DNA of 64,000 nucleotides, from assembly GCF_014359565.1 (NCBI RefSeq), contig NZ_JACIZD010000007.1:48723-112722 (forward strand), in the 5' to 3' direction. Positions 1 through 8,825 of this stretch are shown one piece after another; the first letter of the stretch is position 1; every line of letters begins with the position of its first letter. The notes beneath the pieces were generated by a model, which saw only the letters and a program-made list of their open reading frames with translations, was not told the origin of the DNA and searched no databases. The stretch is from Immundisolibacter sp. (GTDB taxonomy: Bacteria; Pseudomonadota; Gammaproteobacteria; Immundisolibacterales; Immundisolibacteraceae). The translations under genes and the position numbers were made by a program.

Positions 1-479
1 CGCGACAGGCGCCCGATGGCCCGAAACACCTCCTGCATGGCCGGCGCGGAACCGATCATGTCAGACGGCGCGGCCGGTTGCGGCTGCTCTGCGGTGGTCG
101 TGTTCTCGCGCCGCTGCGCGATGGCCCGGCTGACCAGGTCAACCGCATCGTCGATGTCGAACGGCTTTGGCAGGTGCTCGAAGGCGCCACCCTGGAAGGC
201 CGACACCGCGCTGTCCAGATCTGGGTAGGCGGTGGTGATGATCACCGGTACCTTGGGCGCGCGCTCGCGCAGCTCGGCCAGCAGATCGAAGCCGCTGCGA
301 CCGGGCATGCGCACGTCGGAAACGATCGCATCGGGCTCGTCACCGGCCAGGGCCGCGCTGGCACGTTCGGCGTCTTCGAACTCAATGGCCTGGAAGCCCG
401 CACTTTGCAGCGCGCGGCACAGTACCCAGCGTATCGAACGGTCGTCATCGACCACCCATACGCGTCCCTGGCGATTCAT
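1..479 (-). CDS. glnG: Nitrogen regulation response regulator NtrC (partial, N-terminal part)
   Basis: The 3' part of the gene lies outside the window; about 159 N-terminal residues are visible. They form a receiver domain with the acidic pair near residues 11-13, the phospho-acceptor Asp55 in SDVRMPG and the conserved Lys105 in LPKPFD. A hinge follows, then the first residues of the AAA+ sigma-54 activator domain (DMIGSAPAMQEVFRAIGRLS). NtrC is the enhancer-binding activator of nitrogen-limitation promoters, phosphorylated by NtrB. Its ATG overlaps the glnL stop as ATGA, so the two are translationally coupled. A matching NtrC-type site lies upstream of glnA in this window. Confidence 0.95.
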   Translation of the reverse strand, partial: MNRQGRVWVVDDDRSIRWVLCRALQSAGFQAIEFEDAERASAALAGDEPDAIVSDVRMPGRSGFDLLAELRERAPKVPVIITTAYPDLDSAVSAFQGGAFEHLPKPFDIDDAVDLVSRAIAQRRENTTTAEQPQPAAPSDMIGSAPAMQEVFRAIGRLS

Positions 480-1573
480 CGGCGTTCTCCGGCAATCGGC
501 AGCAGCACGGAAAACACGGTGTTCCCCGGCGCGCTGTGGAAGTTGATGCAGCCTTCGTGCCGACTGACCAGGGACTGAGCAATCGACAGGCCAAGCCCGG
601 TGCCGGTGCTGCGACCGGTGATCAGCGGATGGAAAATCTGTTCGCGCAGGTGCTCCGGCACGCCCGGGCCGTTGTCGATCACGTCCACCTGTACCAGCAG
701 GCGGTGGTGCCGGCCGGCGATGGTCATGCGGCGGCGTACCCGGGTGCGCAGCACTACCCGGCCGGGGCGGCAATCGGCTTCGTCCACCGACTGGACGGCA
801 TTGCGGACCAGGTTCAGAAACGCCTGTATCAGCTGTTCGCGGTCGGCCCACAGGTCCGGCAGGCTGGGGTCGTAGTCGTACTCGATGCTCAGTTGCGGCG
901 GCAGGTCGGCGGCCACCAGCGCGCGGACCCGTTCCAGCACCTCGTGCACGCTGACGCGGGCCATCTCGGGTGCCAGTTCTGGGCTGAGCATGCGATCGAT
1001 GAGTTTCTTCAGGCGATCGGCTTCGCCGATGATGATCTGCGTGTACTCGGCAAGCTCTGGGTCGGCCAGTTCCCGCTCCAGCAGCTGAGCGGCACCGCGC
1101 AGGCCACCGAGCGGGTTTTTGATCTCGTGTGCCAGGCCGCGCAGCATCAGCCGGTTGGCTTCCTGCTGGGCCAGCAGCTGGCTCTCGCGCTGGGTATCGC
1201 CAAGCGGGCCGGTGGCTGCAATTTCAAGGATGAGTCCTTTGGCATCTGGCCCGTCGAGCGGCGTCAGCCAGCAGTTGAAGCGTTTGGCGGGGTTGCCGGG
1301 CAGCTCGAAATTGAGGTCGTGCCGCAGCACCGGTTGCTGACGCTCGAGGGTTTCCGCAACCAGGGCGGGCAGGGCCGGATCATGCAGCAGGTGCCCAAGC
1401 GGCTGGCCGCGCAACTGGCGGGCACTTGCGCCCAGCAAGATCTCGCCCGCCTGGTTCAGGTAGGCCACGCGCTGCTGGTCATCGATGACCAGCACGGCCG
1501 TTTGCAGGTTGTCCAGTACCGCACGCCCGGCGTGGTCGGTGCTGGCGACATCGTGGTCCAGGGGGATTTGCAT
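476..1573 (-). CDS. glnL: Nitrogen regulation sensor histidine kinase NtrB
   Basis: 365 residues, normal for the family, with no membrane segment, so a cytoplasmic kinase. A PAS domain covers roughly residues 18-120. The HisKA H-box is LAHEIKNPLGGLRGAA with phospho-accepting His149. The HATPase domain shows an N-box (NAVQSV), a DNGPGVP G1 box and GTGLGLSI. In the family, GlnB (PII) switches the kinase/phosphatase balance according to glutamine status. The stop overlaps the glnG start. No strong ribosome binding site is visible before the ATG, so the start is by length and family fit. Confidence 0.95.
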   Translation of the reverse strand: MQIPLDHDVASTDHAGRAVLDNLQTAVLVIDDQQRVAYLNQAGEILLGASARQLRGQPLGHLLHDPALPALVAETLERQQPVLRHDLNFELPGNPAKRFNCWLTPLDGPDAKGLILEIAATGPLGDTQRESQLLAQQEANRLMLRGLAHEIKNPLGGLRGAAQLLERELADPELAEYTQIIIGEADRLKKLIDRMLSPELAPEMARVSVHEVLERVRALVAADLPPQLSIEYDYDPSLPDLWADREQLIQAFLNLVRNAVQSVDEADCRPGRVVLRTRVRRRMTIAGRHHRLLVQVDVIDNGPGVPEHLREQIFHPLITGRSTGTGLGLSIAQSLVSRHEGCINFHSAPGNTVFSVLLPIAGERR

Positions 1574-1613
1574 GGGCAGATCGCGGCAAGAGCAGATGCC
1601 GCTGAAGGATGTA

Positions 1614-2183
1614 TCAGCTGCCGCTGCGGGGTGGTGGTTTGCGGGCCGGAAGGTTCAAGGACTGGCGTTTGAAATGAAAGCGGATGGCAGGGCTTTGCTT
1701 CAGGTCCTTGCCCTGCGCGTCGCGAATGACGACCGACAGCTCGTACGTGCCGGGGTCGAGATCCGTCAGGGCAAAGCCGCTGGCAGGGACGCCATCGCCT
1801 TGCGCCACGCCGTCCAGCAGCGGGACCAGTACATGTCCCTCGGCAAGCGGCGGGACGATCCGTGCCTGCACCCTCACCGGTCCTTGCGCGAACCAGTGCA
1901 CGGAATCGTTGGCCGGTTCGGTGATCAGCAAGGTGGTGTAAGCCTCGGTCTTGTCGGCCTCAGTGGGCGACGCGGTGGCAGCGGCTGGCTTTGGTACTGC
2001 CGTCGCCGCGGGCTCACTGGCGGCCGGCAGGTCGATATCGATCTCGCGTGCGCCCGGGCTGGGCTGGTCCGAGAACACCGTCGAGCCGTCCGGTCCCTTC
2101 GACTGATAAACCCGCGTCGCCAGACCCGGCAGGGGCAGGGTCAAAACAACGAGACAGAACACTACCGGGCGGAAAGAAATCAT
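1614..2183 (-). CDS. DUF4124-domain secreted/periplasmic protein
   Basis: 189 residues from the ATG; a TTG four codons upstream is possible. An N-terminal signal peptide (hydrophobic FCLVVLTLPLPGLA) is followed by a DUF4124 module starting TRVYQSKGPDGSTVFSDQP. Next come an Ala/Pro/Thr-rich linker and a C-terminal beta-rich region resembling an immunoglobulin-like fold (VRVQARIVPPLAEGHVLV...YELSVVIRDAQGK). The molecular function of DUF4124 proteins is not established. It sits between glnA and glnL, beyond the glnA terminator, a place where such proteins are often found in gammaproteobacteria. Probably exported. Confidence 0.8.
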   Translation of the reverse strand: MISFRPVVFCLVVLTLPLPGLATRVYQSKGPDGSTVFSDQPSPGAREIDIDLPAASEPAATAVPKPAAATASPTEADKTEAYTTLLITEPANDSVHWFAQGPVRVQARIVPPLAEGHVLVPLLDGVAQGDGVPASGFALTDLDPGTYELSVVIRDAQGKDLKQSPAIRFHFKRQSLNLPARKPPPRSGS

Positions 2184-2217
2184 GCTGACGCCCAATCGAT
2201 ATGCCGACGGCTGAAAT

Positions 2218-2253
2218 ATCCCGTGGGGGCTTCTCGCGAAGCCCCCACGGGAT
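2218..2253 (-). terminator. Strong hairpin terminator of glnA
   Basis: A perfect 16-bp inverted repeat (ATCCCGTGGGGGCTTC with its complement) around a 4-nt loop begins 3 nt after the glnA stop codon. On the minus strand it is followed by a short ATTT run. This is intrinsic-terminator geometry with a weak T tract. It should separate glnA transcripts from the DUF4124-glnL-glnG genes and may act in both directions. Confidence 0.75.
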
Positions 2254-2256
2254 GGG

Positions 2257-3666
2257 TCAGCAACTGTAGTACATGTCGAACTCGACCGGATGGGTCGTCA
2301 TGCGCACGCGCGTGACGTCCTGCATCTTCAGCTCGATGTAGCCGTCGATCATGTCGTCGGTGAACACGCCGCCTGCGGTCAGGAAGTCACGATCCGCGTC
2401 CAGCGCGTCCAGCGCCATATCCAGCGAATGGCACACCTGCGGGATGGCCTTGGCTTCCTCGGCCGGCAAATCGTACAGATCCTTGTCCATCGCCTCGCCC
2501 GGATGGATCTTGTTCTTGATACCGTCGAGGCCCGCCATCAGCATGGCGGCAAAGGCGAGGTAGGGGTTGGCGGTCGGGTCCGGGAAGCGCACCTCGATAC
2601 GCCGAGCCTTGGGGCTGGACACCCACGGGATGCGCACCGAGGCCGAGCGGTTGCGGGCCGAGTAGGCCAGCATCACCGGTGCCTCGAAGCCGGGCACCAG
2701 GCGCTTGTAGCTGTTGGTGCCCGGGTTGGTGAGGGCGTTCAGCGCCTTGGCGTGCTTGAAGATGCCGCCGATGTAGTACAGCGCCAGTTCCGACAGGCCG
2801 CCGTACTTGTCGCCGGCAAACAGGTTCACACCGCCCTTGGACAGCGACTGGTGTACGTGCATGCCGCTGCCGTTGTCGCCGACCAGCGGCTTGGGCATGA
2901 AGGTGGCCGTTTTGCCGTAGTTGTGGGCGACGTTCAGCACCACGTACTTGAGCACCTGGACCTCGTCGGCCTTGCGCACCAGGGTGTTGAACTTGACGCC
3001 GATTTCACACTGACCGGCAGTGGCGACCTCATGGTGATGCACTTCCACTTCCAGGCCCATCTCCTCCATCGCCAGCACCATTGCGGTGCGGATGTTGTGC
3101 AGGGAGTCGACCGGGGGCACCGGAAAGTAGCCACCTTTCACGCCCGGCCGATGGCCCTTGTTGCCAACATCAAACGCGGTGCCAGAGCGCCAGTGGGCTT
3201 CCTCGGAATCGATTTCGACGAAGCTGCCGCTCAGGCCGGCACCCCAGCGCACGTCGTCAAAAATGAAGAATTCCGGCTCCGGGCCGAAAAACGCCGTGTC
3301 GGCGATGCCGGTCGATTTCAGGTAAGCCTCGGCGCGGCGCGCCACGGAGCGCGGGTCGCGTTCGTAGCCCTGCATGGTGTGGGGTTCCAGCACGTCGCAG
3401 GTGATGTTGATCGTGGCCTCGTCGGTGAACGGGTCCATGACCGCGGTCTGCGTGTCGGGCATGAGCACCATGTCGGATTCGTTGATGCCCTTCCAGCCGG
3501 CGATGGACGAGCCGTCGAACATCATGCCGCGCTCGAAGAAGTCGCCATCGATGCGCGCGGTGGGGATGGTGAGGTGTTGCTCCTTGCCGCGCGTGTCGGT
3601 GAAGCGAAGGTCGAGGAACTTGACGTTCTGCTCACCGATCTTCTTGAGCACATCAGACGCTGACAT
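2257..3666 (-). CDS. glnA: Type I glutamine synthetase
   Basis: 469 residues, the same length as the enterobacterial GSI-beta enzyme. It condenses glutamate and ammonia to glutamine with ATP in the cytoplasm as a dodecamer. Visible motifs are the Asp latch region (DGSSIAGW, near residue 50), the metal/glutamate-binding GPEPEFF (128-134), [10 protein letters not shown] (265-274) and the substrate loop RIPWVS (345-350). The adenylylation site Tyr398 lies in KDLYDLP, so control by GlnE is expected. Upstream on the same strand are a sigma-54 promoter and an NtrC-type enhancer site, and downstream is a terminator, so it is probably its own transcription unit. Confidence 0.98.
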   Translation of the reverse strand: MSASDVLKKIGEQNVKFLDLRFTDTRGKEQHLTIPTARIDGDFFERGMMFDGSSIAGWKGINESDMVLMPDTQTAVMDPFTDEATINITCDVLEPHTMQGYERDPRSVARRAEAYLKSTGIADTAFFGPEPEFFIFDDVRWGAGLSGSFVEIDSEEAHWRSGTAFDVGNKGHRPGVKGGYFPVPPVDSLHNIRTAMVLAMEEMGLEVEVHHHEVATAGQCEIGVKFNTLVRKADEVQVLKYVVLNVAHNYGKTATFMPKPLVGDNGSGMHVHQSLSKGGVNLFAGDKYGGLSELALYYIGGIFKHAKALNALTNPGTNSYKRLVPGFEAPVMLAYSARNRSASVRIPWVSSPKARRIEVRFPDPTANPYLAFAAMLMAGLDGIKNKIHPGEAMDKDLYDLPAEEAKAIPQVCHSLDMALDALDADRDFLTAGGVFTDDMIDGYIELKMQDVTRVRMTTHPVEFDMYYSC

Positions 3667-3724
3667 GTAGGTACGCTCCTTAGGGCGGATTGCTGACTAG
3701 GCGAACGGGAAAACAGCCCGGGCG

Positions 3725-3742
3725 GATGTCCGGTCGGACATC
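3725..3742. repeat. 18-bp palindrome in the glnA leader
   Basis: Perfect inverted repeat, 8-bp arms (GATGTCCG/CGGACATC) with a 2-nt centre. It lies between the predicted sigma-54 start site (about 3766) and the glnA ATG (3666), so it would be present in the mRNA leader. It could be an operator or an RNA hairpin; the sequence alone does not decide. Confidence 0.55.
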
Positions 3743-3776
3743 GACTTTCGGGCCAATATGAGGACGAAGGCTGGAA

Positions 3777-3793
3777 AGCAGCAGATGTGCCAA
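3777..3793 (-). promoter_or_regulatory. Sigma-54 (-24/-12) promoter of glnA
   Basis: On the minus strand the sequence TTGGCACATCTGCTGCTT carries GG and GC exactly 10 nt apart, the invariant sigma-54 spacing, within a good match to TGGCAC-N5-TTGC. Transcription would start near 3766, leaving a leader of about 100 nt before glnA. Confidence 0.8.
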
Positions 3794-3844
3794 GCCAGTA
3801 TCCGCACATGGCCGGCATTATCCACCGAAAATACCGCTTCAGCA

Positions 3845-3861
3845 TTCACCAAGTTGGTGCA
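3845..3861. promoter_or_regulatory. NtrC binding site (glnA enhancer)
   Basis: Read on the minus strand, TGCACCAACTTGGTGAA is nearly identical to the classical NtrC site TGCACCAACATGGTGCT. It is centred about 87 bp upstream of the predicted sigma-54 start. Together with glnG/glnL in the same window this supports nitrogen-regulated glnA expression. A second, weaker site further upstream could not be confirmed by eye. Confidence 0.8.
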
Positions 3862-3912
3862 TGCATATCACGCATGCTCCACAAAGGGGCGGCCGCCAGG
3901 TGGCTTCGATTC

Positions 3913-6228
3913 CTAGAACAGATTTGATTCCTGCGCCGGTGTCGGCGTGTCGTCCGGCGCCGAGGTTTGGGTCGCCAGGATGGCAGGCAGCCGATCGGCA
4001 CTGAACCACTCGAACAGCGTGTCCGGTCCGCTGTCGACTGTTCGCTGGCCGCTGTGACGGTCGATTCGCAGCGCGACCAGGCCGGCGGGTGCCGGCGGGT
4101 AGCCGACCGGGAGCTCCGGCAGTATTGCCGACATGAAATCCATCCAGATGGGGAGCGCTGCGCGGGCGCCGGTTTCGCCCTTGCCAAGCGATTGCGGTTG
4201 ATCGAAGCCGACCCATGCCGTGGCCAGCAGGTGGCTGTTGAAACCGGCAAACCAGGCGTCCCGCTCATCGTTGGTGGTGCCGGTCTTGCCGGCCAGGTCG
4301 GCGCGTCCCAGGCTCTTGGCGCGTACGGCGGTGCCGTGGTCGATCACATCCCGCAGCATGGAATTGAGGATATAGGCATCGGTGGCGGGCAGCACGCGGG
4401 GCGCGTGTGTCACCGCATCGGTTGCTGCGGGGTCGACTGCGCAATCAGCCTCGCAGGACACCACCTGCGGGGCCTGCCACAGCACCCGACCCTGCGAATC
4501 CAGCACGCGCTCGACCACGTAGGGGTCGACGCGAAAGCCGCCGTTGGCGATCACCGCGTAGCCGGCGGCAAGCTCCAGCGGCGTGACGGAGGCCGTGCCA
4601 AGCGCCAGCGATAGGTTGGCCGGCAAGCGCTCGGCCGCGAAACCGAACCTGAGGCAGTAGCGGCGCGTGAAATCGACGCCGACCGCGTTCAGCAGGCGCA
4701 CGGAAACCAGATTGCGGGACTGCGCCAAGGCCTCACGCAGGCGCGTCGGCCCGTAAAAGCGGCCGGTGTAGTTCTCCGGTCGCCAATACCCGTCGGGGGT
4801 TTCGGCCGGGAAGGCCACCGGTGCGTCATTGATGATCGATGCCGCCGTATAGCCGGTGGCCAGGGCCGCTGCATAAATGAACGGCTTGAACGTGGATCCG
4901 GGCTGGCGCTGCGCCTGTAGCACCCGGTTGAAGCGGCTGCGGTTGAAGTCGTAACCGCCGACCAGGGCGGTGATTGCGCCGGTGCCAGGCCGCAGGGCCA
5001 CGAATGCCCCCTCCACCTGCGGCAGCTGGGCAAGGCGCCATCCGTCGGCCCCCTGCGACAGGTAAACGACGTCGCCGCTGCGCGGCTGCCAGCGGGCGCC
5101 AAAGCGATCGGCGCTCCGGTCGCCCAGATTGATGGGGCCGGCAGCCGACAGGTATTGGCCGCTCGACAGGCGCACGGCTGGCAGCAGATCTGCGGCCGTG
5201 GGCAAGGCACGCAGGCGGGCCTGCAGCTGTGCCTGATCGCCCAGTTCGGTGTCCGGCAGGCGGCCGATCGGCCCACGGAAACCGCGTCGGCGGTCGTAGG
5301 CTCGCAAACCCGACCGAAGCGCCTGATTGGCGGCCCGCTGCTGTGTGCCGAGGATCGTGGTGATGACCTGGTAGCCGTTCTCGTACGCGGCGTCGCCATA
5401 GCGTTCCAGCATCCAGGCGCGCGCCATTTCGGCGACATGGTCGGCTTCGAGTTGCGGCGCGAAGCCGTGGTGACCGGCCGTGTCCACATGCGCCAGCGCA
5501 CGGCGGTAGCCGTCCGCGTCCAGGTAGCCCAGGGCATGCATGCGTCCGAGCACATAGTCGCGTCGTTCGAGTGCGCGTTGGCGATTTACCAGCGGGTTGT
5601 CACGCGAGGGCGCCTTAGGCAGCCCTGCCAGCAGCGCCATCTCAGCCACGTCGAGTTGGTCGACCGGTCGTCCGTAATAAAGCTCGGCAGCCGCGCCGAA
5701 GCCATAGGCCCGGTTGCCGAGGAATATCTTGTTCACGTAAAGGCCCAGAATCTGGTCCTTGCTCAAGTTTTGCTCAATACGGATCGCCAGCAGAATTTCG
5801 AGCGCTTTGCGACGAAACGATTTTTCCCGGCTCAGATAAAAATTGCGGGCGACTTGCATCGTGATGGTGCTGCCGCCCTGGCGCATTTTTCCTGTGCGCA
5901 GCAGTTGCCAGGCCGCCCTTGCCAGGCCGCCGGTGTCAAATCCGGGATGTTCGAAAAAATTGGCATCTTCTGCCGCCAGGATTGCCTGCACCAGATGCTC
6001 GGGCAGGGCGCCGCCATCGAGTGGCACGCGCCGCTGGTCGCCGAACTCGGCAATGCGTTGCCCGTCCAGGGAGTAAATCCGCAGCGGCTGTGCAAGCCGG
6101 GACTGGGCCAGCTGATCGACCGCCGGCAGCTCCCGTTCGAGCAGGAGGTATCCGCCGACGGCCACCAGCGAAAGCAGTAAAGCGAGGTTCGCGATAGCCG
6201 CCGCGACCACAGGCGACCAACGCTTCAT
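3913..6228 (-). CDS. mrcA: Bifunctional penicillin-binding protein 1A
   Basis: 771 residues (ponA/mrcA). One N-terminal membrane anchor (about residues 8-30) is followed by a GT51 glycosyltransferase domain with catalytic Glu87 in AAEDANFFEH, the GGSTITMQVARN motif (118-129) and RRKALEILLAIRIEQ. The transpeptidase domain has Ser445 in GSTFKPF, SRN and KTGTTNDERDAW. It polymerises and cross-links peptidoglycan in the periplasm. It diverges from pilM, a conserved arrangement in many gammaproteobacteria. The catalytic motifs are intact; somewhat shorter than some PBP1A enzymes (about 800-850 residues). Confidence 0.96.
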   Translation of the reverse strand: MKRWSPVVAAAIANLALLLSLVAVGGYLLLERELPAVDQLAQSRLAQPLRIYSLDGQRIAEFGDQRRVPLDGGALPEHLVQAILAAEDANFFEHPGFDTGGLARAAWQLLRTGKMRQGGSTITMQVARNFYLSREKSFRRKALEILLAIRIEQNLSKDQILGLYVNKIFLGNRAYGFGAAAELYYGRPVDQLDVAEMALLAGLPKAPSRDNPLVNRQRALERRDYVLGRMHALGYLDADGYRRALAHVDTAGHHGFAPQLEADHVAEMARAWMLERYGDAAYENGYQVITTILGTQQRAANQALRSGLRAYDRRRGFRGPIGRLPDTELGDQAQLQARLRALPTAADLLPAVRLSSGQYLSAAGPINLGDRSADRFGARWQPRSGDVVYLSQGADGWRLAQLPQVEGAFVALRPGTGAITALVGGYDFNRSRFNRVLQAQRQPGSTFKPFIYAAALATGYTAASIINDAPVAFPAETPDGYWRPENYTGRFYGPTRLREALAQSRNLVSVRLLNAVGVDFTRRYCLRFGFAAERLPANLSLALGTASVTPLELAAGYAVIANGGFRVDPYVVERVLDSQGRVLWQAPQVVSCEADCAVDPAATDAVTHAPRVLPATDAYILNSMLRDVIDHGTAVRAKSLGRADLAGKTGTTNDERDAWFAGFNSHLLATAWVGFDQPQSLGKGETGARAALPIWMDFMSAILPELPVGYPPAPAGLVALRIDRHSGQRTVDSGPDTLFEWFSADRLPAILATQTSAPDDTPTPAQESNLF

Positions 6229-6581
6229 AATGGTGCTGGGGTCCCGACAAGTCGCCGGAGTGACGCAGCCCCAGGGCGGTTACCCGGCACCCTGGTTCCG
6301 TGGCACAGGCGGCACACTAAATGGAGCAGTCCGGGCGGGGGGTATGCCGATGCCGCCCGGCGCCTATTGAATTTCTGGTCCGGTTGTTGCGTTGGCAAAC
6401 GGCGGGCCAGGCGAATTGTGATGCGCCGGGCCGGGGCGCCGGGCGGTTGCACAACGGCTGGCGTTTTCCTCAGCACCCTGTGATATAAACGCTCAAGCCT
6501 TGAGCGCAAGGGTCGATAGCTGTGGCAGCGGGGGGTCGCTGGGGCGATCGGGCGGGGGACACCCAAGGTTCGGGTAATCAC
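6229..6581. other. Divergent mrcA/pilM intergenic region
   Basis: About 350 bp without a credible gene. It must hold promoters for mrcA (minus) and pilM (plus). I see a TATAAA box at 6484-6489 next to an 8-1-8 palindrome at 6490-6506 on the pilM side. I could not identify a convincing -35 element or the mrcA promoter. Confidence 0.6.
6490..6506. promoter_or_regulatory. 17-bp palindrome beside a -10-like box upstream of pilM
   Basis: CGCTCAAG-C-CTTGAGCG is a perfect 8-bp inverted repeat with one central base, directly after TATAAA (6484-6489). A palindrome covering the initial transcribed region of a putative promoter is typical of an operator. No regulator can be named. No clear -35 hexamer is seen at the right distance from TATAAA. 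Confidence 0.45.
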
Positions 6582-7661
6582 TTGATTCACAATATCTTTA
6601 AACAAAGAATTCCGCCGTTGCTGGGGCTCGATATTAGCACGTCGGCGGTGCGGCTCCTGGCCCTCGACAGCACCTCCAGGGGGTTCCGGGTGGAGTCCTG
6701 CGCGCAGGTTCGGTTGCCGCACGGAGCGGTCGCCGAAGGGTCAGTGGCGGATGCAGAGGCCGTTGCGCGGGCCGTCGGCGAAGCGTTGACCCGGGCCGGC
6801 AGCAAACGTCGTCGCGTTGCCCTGGCGGTTTCGGGATCGCAGATCATCAGTCGCCAGATCGCCATGCCGGTGGATTTCTCGGACGCTGATATCGAACAAC
6901 AGATCACTTTGGAGTCGGATCAGTACATTCCATACCCACTGGACGATGTCTATTTCGATTTCGTGGTCCTGGGTCCAAATGCTCGCAACCCGCAGACGGC
7001 GGATGTGCTGCTGATCGTTGCCCGAAACGAGGTGGTTGACAAACGGCTCGAGCCGCTCTCGGCAGCAGGACTTGCTGCCGCGGTCGTAGACGTCGAAGCG
7101 TATGCGCTGGAATCGGCCTTTCCCCTGATTGCGCCGCAGATGCCACCCACGGCGCGCACCGGTGTTACCGCAATGGTGGATGTCGGTGCTTCAACCACGA
7201 CACTGAACGTCTTGCAGGGTGGTGTCACGCTGTTCACGCGTGAACAGTCCTTCGGTGGCGAGCAGCTGCTGCAGCAAATCCAGGAGCGCTATGGTCTGGC
7301 CTATCCCGAGGCCAGCGCGGCCCTGCTGGAAGGCAGTTTCCCCGAAGAATGGCGCAGCACCATCATCGAGCCATTTCTGGACTCCTTGGCCAACCAGGTC
7401 GGACGTTTGTTGCAGGTGTTTTTTTCCGCCACCGGGCAGTCTTCATTGGATCACATCGTGCTCAGCGGCGGCTGTGCCGGGTTGGCCGGAGCAGCTGGAA
7501 TCGTGGGTCGCTATCTCGGGCTGGATACCAGAGTCGGTAATCCGTTTCTGGGGGTGGAGTTTGCGCCGGGCATTGACGCTGCCCGCTTGCGCGAACACGG
7601 TCATGCCTGGATGATCGCGGCGGGTCTGGCCATGCGGAGCACGACCGATGTCTCGCGTTAA
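6582..7661 (+). CDS. pilM: Type IV pilus inner-membrane platform protein PilM
   Basis: About 359 residues from a TTG at 6582, which places the family-typical sequence IPPLLGLDISTSAVRLLAL near the N terminus; an ATG 20 codons upstream is a weaker choice. Actin-like ATPase fold: phosphate-binding GLDISTSAVRLL, a second glycine-rich loop (MVDVGASTTTLNVLQGG) and LSGGCAGLAG near the C terminus. PilM is cytoplasmic, binds the N terminus of PilN and links the PilNO subcomplex to the pilus motor. First gene of pilMNOPQ; its stop lies inside the start of pilN. Confidence 0.93.
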   Translation: MIHNIFKQRIPPLLGLDISTSAVRLLALDSTSRGFRVESCAQVRLPHGAVAEGSVADAEAVARAVGEALTRAGSKRRRVALAVSGSQIISRQIAMPVDFSDADIEQQITLESDQYIPYPLDDVYFDFVVLGPNARNPQTADVLLIVARNEVVDKRLEPLSAAGLAAAVVDVEAYALESAFPLIAPQMPPTARTGVTAMVDVGASTTTLNVLQGGVTLFTREQSFGGEQLLQQIQERYGLAYPEASAALLEGSFPEEWRSTIIEPFLDSLANQVGRLLQVFFSATGQSSLDHIVLSGGCAGLAGAAGIVGRYLGLDTRVGNPFLGVEFAPGIDAARLREHGHAWMIAAGLAMRSTTDVSR

Positions 7662-8208
7662 CCTGCTGCCATGGCGGCGCGTGCGCAGGCAGCGCCGGCA
7701 GAACGAATTTCTGGCGATGCTCGGGGCCGGAGCGCTTGCCGCTGTCGTAATGGTGGTGGTGTGGCAATTGATCGCGTTGGCGGCGGTTGGCCGGCAGGAA
7801 GACAGGAACAACATCTTGCGTGGCGAGATTGCTCTCTTGGACATAAAAATCCGTGAGATTAAGGATCTGCAGGCACAAAAGGCAAAGCTGCAGGCAAGGA
7901 TGGACGTGATCCAGGAATTGCAGGTCAAGCGCCCGATGTCGGTACGCCTTTTCGATGCCTTGGCGCGCAGCACGCCGGAAGGTGCATTTCTTACCAACTT
8001 CGTGCAGCGCGATTCGACCCTCAGCTTGCAGGGTTGGGCCCAGTCGAATGCACGCGTGTCCACCTACATGCATCAACTGGACGACTCCGAGCAGTTCGAT
8101 CCTTCGACGTTGCTTGTTGCGCGCGCTGGCGAGTACCGCGGCATGCACGCGAGTCAGTTCGAGCTTCGGGTGCCGCAACACGTAGCCAAGGACGAGCCAG
8201 CGCAATGA
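7648..8208 (+). CDS. pilN: Type IV pilus assembly protein PilN
   Basis: 186 residues. The N terminus carries the conserved PilM-binding sequence (M-SRVNLLPWR). A single transmembrane helix follows (about residues 28-52), then a coiled-coil stretch rich in Lys/Gln/Leu (IREIKDLQAQKAKLQ) and a periplasmic ferredoxin-like domain. It forms the inner-membrane alignment subcomplex with PilO. The start overlaps the end of pilM by 14 bp and the stop overlaps pilO as ATGA. Confidence 0.94.
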   Translation: MSRVNLLPWRRVRRQRRQNEFLAMLGAGALAAVVMVVVWQLIALAAVGRQEDRNNILRGEIALLDIKIREIKDLQAQKAKLQARMDVIQELQVKRPMSVRLFDALARSTPEGAFLTNFVQRDSTLSLQGWAQSNARVSTYMHQLDDSEQFDPSTLLVARAGEYRGMHASQFELRVPQHVAKDEPAQ

Positions 8209-8825
8209 CTCTGGATGATCTTCGCAAGTTCGATCTTCGCAGTCTGGACGTGCGTGACATCGATGTGCGGGCGGCCGGGGAATGGCCGCCGGCGGGCAAG
8301 ATGTTTGCCATCGCGCTGGTGGGTTTGCTGATACTGATTGCCGGCTACTATTTCGTCATCAGCAAAACGCTGGAAGATCTCGAGTCGCGGCGCCAGGCCG
8401 AGCAGCAGCTGCGGCAACAGTTTGTCGTCAAGTACCGACAGGCAGTCAATCTGGACGCGTACCGCGAGCAGCTGGTCCAGCTCAAGGAGAGCTTCGAGAC
8501 CATGCGCCGGCAGTTGCCGGACAGCAACGAGATTGCAAACCTGTTGGTCGAGATTACCCAGGCCGGGCTGGGGCGCGGTCTCGAGTTCAAGCTGTTCCAG
8601 CCCGGCGAGGCACGTCCGGTCGGATTCTATGCGGAATTGCCCATCAGCATCGAGGTGACGGGTACCTATCATCAGCTGGCGGAGTTCGCGAGTGATGTCG
8701 CCGGTTTCCCGCGGATTGTGACCCTGCATGACCTCAGCTTGACGCCGGTTGGCAAGGATTCGAATTTGTTGGTCATGAAGGGCATGGCCAAGACTTACCA
8801 ATACCAGGACGAGGACAAACCTTGA
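8205..8825 (+). CDS. pilO: Type IV pilus assembly protein PilO
   Basis: 206 residues from the ATG that overlaps the pilN stop; the open frame continues upstream but that part matches nothing in the family. A cytoplasmic N-terminal stretch (LDDLRKFDLRSLDVRDIDV) precedes one transmembrane helix (MFAIALVGLLILIAGYYFVI), a coiled coil and a periplasmic domain (FYAELPISIEVTGTYHQLAEF). Partner of PilN and PilP in the complex spanning the periplasm to the PilQ secretin. Confidence 0.94.
   Translation: MTLDDLRKFDLRSLDVRDIDVRAAGEWPPAGKMFAIALVGLLILIAGYYFVISKTLEDLESRRQAEQQLRQQFVVKYRQAVNLDAYREQLVQLKESFETMRRQLPDSNEIANLLVEITQAGLGRGLEFKLFQPGEARPVGFYAELPISIEVTGTYHQLAEFASDVAGFPRIVTLHDLSLTPVGKDSNLLVMKGMAKTYQYQDEDKP

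Noticed and set aside
2290..3663. Long plus-strand open frame across glnA
   Set aside because: Antisense shadow of glnA with no domain and biased composition.
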